Source of the DNA: JBAYJY01 sp041664945
GTDB lineage: Bacteria > UBP15 > UBA6099
Reading direction: 5' to 3'
Length of the DNA stretch: 10,283 nt
NCBI GenBank assembly: GCA_041664945.1
Contig: JBAYJY010000167.1
Span: 1 to 10,283, forward strand
This document shows positions 6,935-10,283 of this stretch, piece by piece. A model generated the notes under the pieces. It did no database searches. It saw only the letters and a list, made by a program, of their open reading frames with translations, and was not told the DNA's origin. The position numbers and the translations under genes are program-made. Each line of letters begins with the position of its first letter. Within the stretch, counting starts at the first letter, position 1.

Positions 6935-8452
6935 TTGAATAACAAAATTGGTTTTGATAATGGGAAATACCTCGCGGAGCAGACAGAAGAAATCCTCGAG
7001 AGGGTGAAAAGATTCAACAACAAGCTCTACCTCGAGTTCGGGGGCAAGTTGCTGTTCGACTACCACGCGTCGAGAGCGCTTCCGGGCTTCGACCCCAACG
7101 TAAAAATGAGGCTCCTGCAAAGCCTGAAGGATCAGGCTGACATCATCCTGTGCATTTACGCCGGAGACATCGAACGAAAAAAGATGCGAGCCGATTTCGG
7201 AATCACCTACGATTCGGACGCGCTCAAGCTGATCGACGATCTGCGCGAGTGGGGTCTCGATATCTGCGCGGTGGTGATCACTCGTTACGAGGAGCAGCCC
7301 GCCGCGAAACAGTTCAAGAACAAGCTTGAACGCCGGGGAGTGCCGGTCTACACTCACAAGCTGACAAAGGGCTATCCGACCGACGTGGACCTCATTGCGA
7401 GCGACGAGGGGTACGGCGCAAACCCGTACATCGAAACGACCAAGCCGCTCGTCGTCGTCACCGGCCCGGGGCCGGGAAGCGGAAAACTCGCCACCTGCCT
7501 CAGCCAGTTGTACCACGAACACAAAAGCGGCGGCTCCGCCGGCTACGCCAAGTTCGAAACGTTCCCGATATGGAGCATTCCGCTCAAGCATCCCGTCAAC
7601 ATCGCTTACGAGTCCGCGACCGCCGACCTCCACGACATCAATATGATCGACCCCTTCCATCAGGAAGCTTACGGCAAGATCACGATCAACTACAACCGCG
7701 ACATTCAGGCGTTTCCGCTGCTCAAGAGGATTCTCGACCGCGTCATGGAAGGCGGCTCCTGCTATTCGTCGCCGACCGACATGGGAGTCAACAGAGCGGG
7801 CTTCGGAATAGTCGACGACGAAATTGTGCGGGAGGCCGCGAAACAGGAGATAATACGGCGTTTCCTGCGGTACACATGCGAGTACGCTGTCGGATATGCG
7901 ACAAAGGACACGGTTCAGAGGGCTGAGTTGCTGATGAAGGAAGCCGGCGCCTCGCCCGAAGACCGCAGAACGGTCGCCGCGGCGAGAGAGGCGGCAGCGC
8001 TTGCGGAAAGCTCCGGAAAAGGCAATGAAGGCTTCTTCTGCGGCGCCGCCATCGAGTTGCCGGACGGCTCGATCATCACGGGCAAGAACTCGCCGCTCAT
8101 GCACGCCGCTTCGAGCCTCGTGATGAACACAATCAAGATTCTCGCGGAGATTCCGGACAGAATCCCGCTGCTTCCGCCGGTCATCATCGAATCGATCGCC
8201 AACCTCAAGAGCAACGTGATGAACTACAAGTCGGTGAGCCTCGATCTCGAAGAAACGCTGATCGCGCTCTCGATCTCGGCGACATCGAATCCGGCCGCTC
8301 AGTACGCCATGGAGAAACTGAAAAAGCTGCGCGGCTGCGACGTTCATATGACGCACATTCCCACGCCGGGCGACGAAGCCGGCCTGCGTCGACTCGGCGT
8401 CAACATGACGAGCGATCCGCAGTTCGCGTCAAACACGCTCTTCTCCGGTTAA
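6935..8452 (+). CDS. DUF1846 family protein
   Basis: This 505-residue protein belongs to the DUF1846 family (about 500 residues, two-domain, structurally known but functionally unassigned to my knowledge). Recognisable family blocks include IGFDNGKYL at the start, LYLEFGGKLLFDYHASRALPGF (about 31-52), GYPTDVDLIASDEGYG (147-161), VVVTGPGPGSGK (173-184), KFETFPIW (206-213), YESATADLHDINMIDPFH (225-242), YSSPTDMGVN (277-286) and near the end THIPTPGDEAGLRRLGVN (473-490). GPGPGSGK resembles a nucleotide-binding P-loop, which suggests nucleotide use but does not prove it. Length is full. The start is TTG at 6935, chosen because GAGGAG ends 8 bases upstream and family members begin at this point; no good ATG exists nearby. 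It is transcribed away from the efflux operon and appears to be single-gene. Confidence 0.92.
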   Translation: MNNKIGFDNGKYLAEQTEEILERVKRFNNKLYLEFGGKLLFDYHASRALPGFDPNVKMRLLQSLKDQADIILCIYAGDIERKKMRADFGITYDSDALKLIDDLREWGLDICAVVITRYEEQPAAKQFKNKLERRGVPVYTHKLTKGYPTDVDLIASDEGYGANPYIETTKPLVVVTGPGPGSGKLATCLSQLYHEHKSGGSAGYAKFETFPIWSIPLKHPVNIAYESATADLHDINMIDPFHQEAYGKITINYNRDIQAFPLLKRILDRVMEGGSCYSSPTDMGVNRAGFGIVDDEIVREAAKQEIIRRFLRYTCEYAVGYATKDTVQRAELLMKEAGASPEDRRTVAAAREAAALAESSGKGNEGFFCGAAIELPDGSIITGKNSPLMHAASSLVMNTIKILAEIPDRIPLLPPVIIESIANLKSNVMNYKSVSLDLEETLIALSISATSNPAAQYAMEKLKKLRGCDVHMTHIPTPGDEAGLRRLGVNMTSDPQFASNTLFSG

Positions 8453-8508
8453 GTTATCGGTTCAAGAGCGCTAATGGGCGAACTGAAAATGCTGAAGGAT
8501 TAACGACA

Positions 8509-8532
8509 GAGGCGCGGAGACGCGGAGAGAAA
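8509..8532. repeat. Three degenerate tandem 8-mers
   Basis: GAGGCGCG, GAGACGCG and GAGAGAAA follow one another. GAGACGCGGAG-type runs are a recurrent dispersed motif in many environmental bacterial genomes, as I recall, and are often found in gene borders. Here it marks the left border of the AT-rich segment. Confidence 0.5.
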
Positions 8533-8609
8533 TACAAAGGGTTTTTCTCGTTACTCGCCAATTCATTTCGCTTTTCACTGTATTGGTTCAGCATAAATAT
8601 AACTGAGAG

Positions 8610-8639
8610 TTGTTTCCGGATTGGGATATGTGGTAATAT
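8610..8639 (+). promoter_or_regulatory. Possible promoter of the zinc-ribbon gene, near-leaderless
   Basis: TTGTTT (8610-8615) and TAATAT (8634-8639) are 18 bases apart. The start of transcription would fall at about 8646, next to the ATG at 8647, and no ribosome binding site is visible before that ATG. In AT-rich DNA such matches are easy to find, so this is tentative. Confidence 0.3.
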
Positions 8640-8646
8640 ATGAAAT

Positions 8647-9717
8647 ATGTTCTGTGAACTATGTGGAAATGAGCTTCCTGATGGCGCTTGGAGATGTGCC
8701 CAATGTGGCGCATCAGTTCTTGAAATCAATCGAGAAGAAATCGTCGAGCAAATAGAACAAGTTGTAAATTATTCAGCGAAAAACGCTGAACCCAAACAAG
8801 TATGGGTAATAATTGCAATAATAACGAGAATAGTCATTTTATCATTGTCATCACTTCCATATTTGATAGGATTATTTTATTGTAACTGCAAAGAATTGCT
8901 CGCTGACAATTCTGTTCCAAGCACTGATCTGACTGCCGGGATAATGTTTTTTTTGTTTTCGATTATTGCACCTATATTTGTTTTAGGCATACAAACAAGA
9001 AATCGCTTTTCAGACGAATTATGGCATAGACCGTCATGGAAACTGAATCCCTTAAACTTTAAGCAACCTTTACAATTTTTTAACTTTGCTTCTTGGTGTT
9101 TTATGCTGACAGGATTTTTAATAATTATCGGGACTTTAATAAAATGTCATTCAAGCAATATAAATGGAATACTCTATTTCACAATTGGCTTTGGAATTTG
9201 GCTCGGAACAAAAGTCATTCCAGTTATTTTTAAAAGAAAGTTTGATGCTGAATACTATAACAATTATGTTAAACCGAATATTACTCAAAATTATTATATT
9301 AAAAAGAAACGTAGGTTCATAATAGCTACTATTATTGTCTCATTGATAATATTAGTAGTCGCCCTAATTTTTAAATATACTACGGCTAGTATGTTGAATA
9401 CACCAGAATATGTCGTTGTAAAAACTCATATTATTTATAAAAGTGATGTAAAATATATATTGGGTAACATTAAGGATATTCATGTTGATGGTTATAGTTA
9501 TAGTTCGTTTGGTTCTGCCCGTTATTATACATGGAATATATCGATAAAAGGAAGCAAAAATGACGGCACTCTATATGTGGATGAAGCAAGTGATAGTACA
9601 GGTATAACATTCAATAATGTTACATTAACGGTCAACAATAAAGATCACAAATTAGATATTAATAAAATTGATGCTAAAGAATTAAAAGTGATTTCTAAAC
9701 AGAATATTAAGCAATAA
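8647..9717 (+). CDS. Zinc-ribbon multi-span membrane protein of unknown function
   Basis: This 356-residue protein starts with a treble-cysteine-pair zinc ribbon: CELC (C3, C6) and CAQC (C17, C20), an arrangement of CxxC-x10-CxxC. Five hydrophobic segments follow at about 52-78, 95-116, 146-165, 174-195 and 223-243. A soluble C-terminal domain (about 250-356) is rich in beta-strand-like sequence, with YTWNISIKGSKNDGTLYVDE at 294-313. An odd number of spans would put that domain outside the cytoplasm and the zinc ribbon inside. The C-terminal pattern loosely recalls the Coa1-like domain found in some bacterial zinc-ribbon proteins; that is a weak inference. Codon use is strongly AT-rich, unlike the rest of the window, suggesting horizontal acquisition. 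No ribosome binding site is evident. No function can be assigned. Confidence 0.85.
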   Translation: MFCELCGNELPDGAWRCAQCGASVLEINREEIVEQIEQVVNYSAKNAEPKQVWVIIAIITRIVILSLSSLPYLIGLFYCNCKELLADNSVPSTDLTAGIMFFLFSIIAPIFVLGIQTRNRFSDELWHRPSWKLNPLNFKQPLQFFNFASWCFMLTGFLIIIGTLIKCHSSNINGILYFTIGFGIWLGTKVIPVIFKRKFDAEYYNNYVKPNITQNYYIKKKRRFIIATIIVSLIILVVALIFKYTTASMLNTPEYVVVKTHIIYKSDVKYILGNIKDIHVDGYSYSSFGSARYYTWNISIKGSKNDGTLYVDEASDSTGITFNNVTLTVNNKDHKLDINKIDAKELKVISKQNIKQ

Positions 9718-9733
9718 AACTATATAAACGCCT

Positions 9734-9758
9734 CATTACCACGCTTCGCGTGGTAATG
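9734..9758. repeat. Perfect 11-bp-arm hairpin after the zinc-ribbon gene
   Basis: CATTACCACGC-TTC-GCGTGGTAATG is a perfect stem with a 3-base loop, starting 16 bases after the stop codon. It lacks a downstream T-run, so it is more a repeat or transcript-end stabiliser than a standard terminator. A degenerate relative is at 10076-10104. Confidence 0.75.
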
Positions 9759-9765
9759 CAGACGA

Positions 9766-9780
9766 GACCGCTTCGCGGTC
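9766..9780. repeat. GACCGC-TTC-GCGGTC hairpin
   Basis: A perfect 6-bp-arm stem (7 bp with the flanking A and T) shares the TTC loop of the hairpin just upstream. The sequence GCGGTCT recurs about 12 bases further on (9790s), so this is a small cluster of related short repeats. Confidence 0.65.
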
Positions 9781-9835
9781 TGCTCCGCGGTCTTGCTCCT
9801 GAGCCGTCCCCTGCCCTGCCTGAAAACCTGCCCTC

Positions 9836-9881
9836 GACATCCTGTCCCCTCTGGATTCCCGATCTCCGTCGGGAATGACGG
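9836..9881 (-). repeat. Covarying palindromic element, copy 1 (inverted)
   Basis: Read on the minus strand: CCGTC, then stem ATTCCCGA, loop CGGAGA, stem TCGGGAAT, CCA, five bases, then GACAGGATGTC. It matches copy 2 at 10145-10189 in layout, loop and flanks, in the opposite orientation. The ATTCCC-N10-GGGAAT core resembles the dRS3/REP class of dispersed repeats in general form. Confidence 0.8.
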
Positions 9882-9883
9882 AC

Positions 9884-9968
9884 GGGGAAACAGTAGAGGG
9901 CAGAAAGTAGAAGGTAGAAAGGGAAAAGCAAAAAATAGAAGACAGAATACAGAACTCAGAATACAGCA
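9884..9968. repeat. Purine-rich low-complexity tract
   Basis: The plus strand here is almost entirely A and G, built from degenerate repeats of AGAA, GTAGAA and CAGAATACAGAA. It lies between the two inverted element copies. Such tracts are common between genes in some environmental bacteria; nothing indicates coding. Confidence 0.6.
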
Positions 9969-10026
9969 AAATGCGTAAAAACAGTAGCGATGGAAAGCAG
10001 ATCGCGAAGGAGCCAAAAAGACACAA

Positions 10027-10054
10027 CCCCCTTTGTCCCCCTTTTATAAGGGGG
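10027..10054. repeat. C5/G5 hairpin with tandem 10-mers
   Basis: CCCCCTTTGT and CCCCCTTTTA stand in tandem. The second half forms a stem CCCCCTT-TTAT-AAGGGGG (10037-10054). This motif type recurs as a dispersed repeat in several bacterial groups, as I recall. Confidence 0.6.
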
Positions 10055-10075
10055 AGCCTTATAAAGCGACCTTGT

Positions 10076-10104
10076 CTCATTGCCACGCGAAGTTTGGTAA
10101 CGAG
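10076..10104. repeat. Degenerate copy of the CATTACCACGC hairpin
   Basis: CTCATTGCCACGC matches CTCATTACCACGC (9732-9744) at 12 of 13 positions. It is followed by GGTAACGAG, which pairs imperfectly with the start. The stem is decayed relative to the first copy. Confidence 0.5.
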
Positions 10105-10144
10105 AAATTATTATGCGGATACCGGATTCAAACTCAAAACGAGA

Positions 10145-10189
10145 CCGTCATTCCGGTCGGAGAACCGGAATCCATTTTGACAGGATGTC
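10145..10189 (+). repeat. Covarying palindromic element, copy 2
   Basis: CCGTC, stem ATTCCGGT, loop CGGAGA, stem ACCGGAAT, CCA, TTTT, then GACAGGATGTC. The loop and flanks are the same as in copy 1, while three inner bases of each arm differ in a way that keeps pairing intact. Confidence 0.8.
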
Positions 10190-10255
10190 ACGGGAGTTGG
10201 GCTTTATATCGGAATGACGCATTCACTTATACGGGGCATTCCAAAGCTGTGTCGA

Positions 10256-10279
10256 GCGCGGCGCTCCAAGGCGCTGCGC
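10256..10279. repeat. GC-rich hairpin at the window edge
   Basis: GCGCGGCGCT-CCAA-GGCGCTGCGC forms a 10-bp stem with two G-U type pairs if transcribed rightward. Context beyond the edge is unknown; GC-rich DNA makes chance pairing easier. Confidence 0.4.
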
Positions 10280-10283
10280 GCGA

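Larger units (their letters stand above)
8453..8646. other. Intergenic boundary between GC-rich and AT-rich DNA
   Basis: Base composition shifts visibly here from GC-rich to AT-rich. It holds a short array of 8-mers at 8509-8532 and a weak promoter candidate. I see no clear terminator for the DUF1846 gene: the imperfect stem formed by CGGTTC and GAACTG near 8458-8486 lacks a T-run. A minus-strand frame through here has no family resemblance. Confidence 0.5.
9718..10283. other. Gene-free, repeat-dense region
   Basis: I find no credible coding sequence here. Frames on the minus strand encode cysteine/phenylalanine/serine-rich or arginine-rich low-complexity peptides that follow from the repeats. 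The region contains compact hairpins, two inverted copies of a covarying element, a purine-rich tract and a C5/G5 hairpin, listed separately. The last bases form a further hairpin at 10256-10279. Confidence 0.7.

Noticed and set aside
6928..6942. Four-codon ATG frame overlapping the DUF1846 start as a leader peptide
   Set aside because: Only one base separates it from the ribosome binding site, too close to be used; the TTG at 6935 has proper spacing.
6869..8356. 495-codon minus-strand open frame
   Set aside because: Antisense to the DUF1846 gene, which matches its family end to end; no domain is recognisable in the antisense product.
8527..8549. GAGAAA/TTTCTC hairpin as terminator for the DUF1846 gene
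   Set aside because: Weak AT-rich stem with an 11-base loop and no T-run after it.
8454..8729. 91-codon minus-strand open frame
   Set aside because: Spans an intergenic repeat and the zinc-ribbon gene's start; no family resemblance or ribosome binding site.
9720..10086. Several minus-strand frames of 74-116 codons
   Set aside because: Their products are low-complexity translations of the hairpins and purine tract, in mutually overlapping frames.
9734..10189. CRISPR array
   Set aside because: Repeats are few, of different families, in inverted orientation and not regularly spaced.

Overview
The window looks like part of a GC-rich genome from a diderm (Gram-negative-type) bacterium, interrupted near its right end by an AT-rich gene and a repeat-dense, gene-free stretch. 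The diderm inference rests on a periplasmic membrane-fusion protein encoded with an ABC exporter. I cannot assign a phylum. The repeat style on the right recalls many environmental genomes but is not diagnostic.

Left and centre (about 1-6730) lie on the minus strand. A partial MFS-type transporter runs off the left edge. To its right, transcribed leftward from a near-consensus promoter at 6701-6730, is a tightly packed seven-gene operon: TetR-family regulator, small cupin, HlyD/YbhG-type membrane-fusion protein, two separate ABC ATPases, and two ABC-2 permeases. From the fusion protein on, the order matches Escherichia coli ybhG-ybhF-ybhS-ybhR, except that the double ATPase YbhF is split into two genes. 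A 20-bp palindrome overlapping the -10 element and transcription start is the obvious operator for the TetR protein. The operon therefore reads as a self-repressed, substrate-inducible efflux pump with an added cupin. A hairpin at 237-255 may end it.

Divergent from the operon is a complete plus-strand DUF1846 protein gene (6935-8452), a widely conserved family whose function I do not know. The shared 269-bp intergenic region also holds a second, degenerate copy of the operator, so the regulator could act on both sides.

The right end (about 8453-10283) differs in character. One AT-rich plus-strand gene (8647-9717) encodes a zinc-ribbon, multi-span membrane protein. It is followed by about 560 bp without a credible gene but dense in hairpins and dispersed repeats. 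Among these are two inverted copies of a 45-46 bp element whose stems differ by compensating base changes around an identical loop. This part looks acquired or repeat-colonised.

The clearest functional unit is the efflux operon. The less described parts are the cupin inside it, the DUF1846 neighbour with its possible shared operator, the zinc-ribbon membrane protein, and the covarying repeat pair. I see no CRISPR array, rRNA, tRNA or transposase gene.
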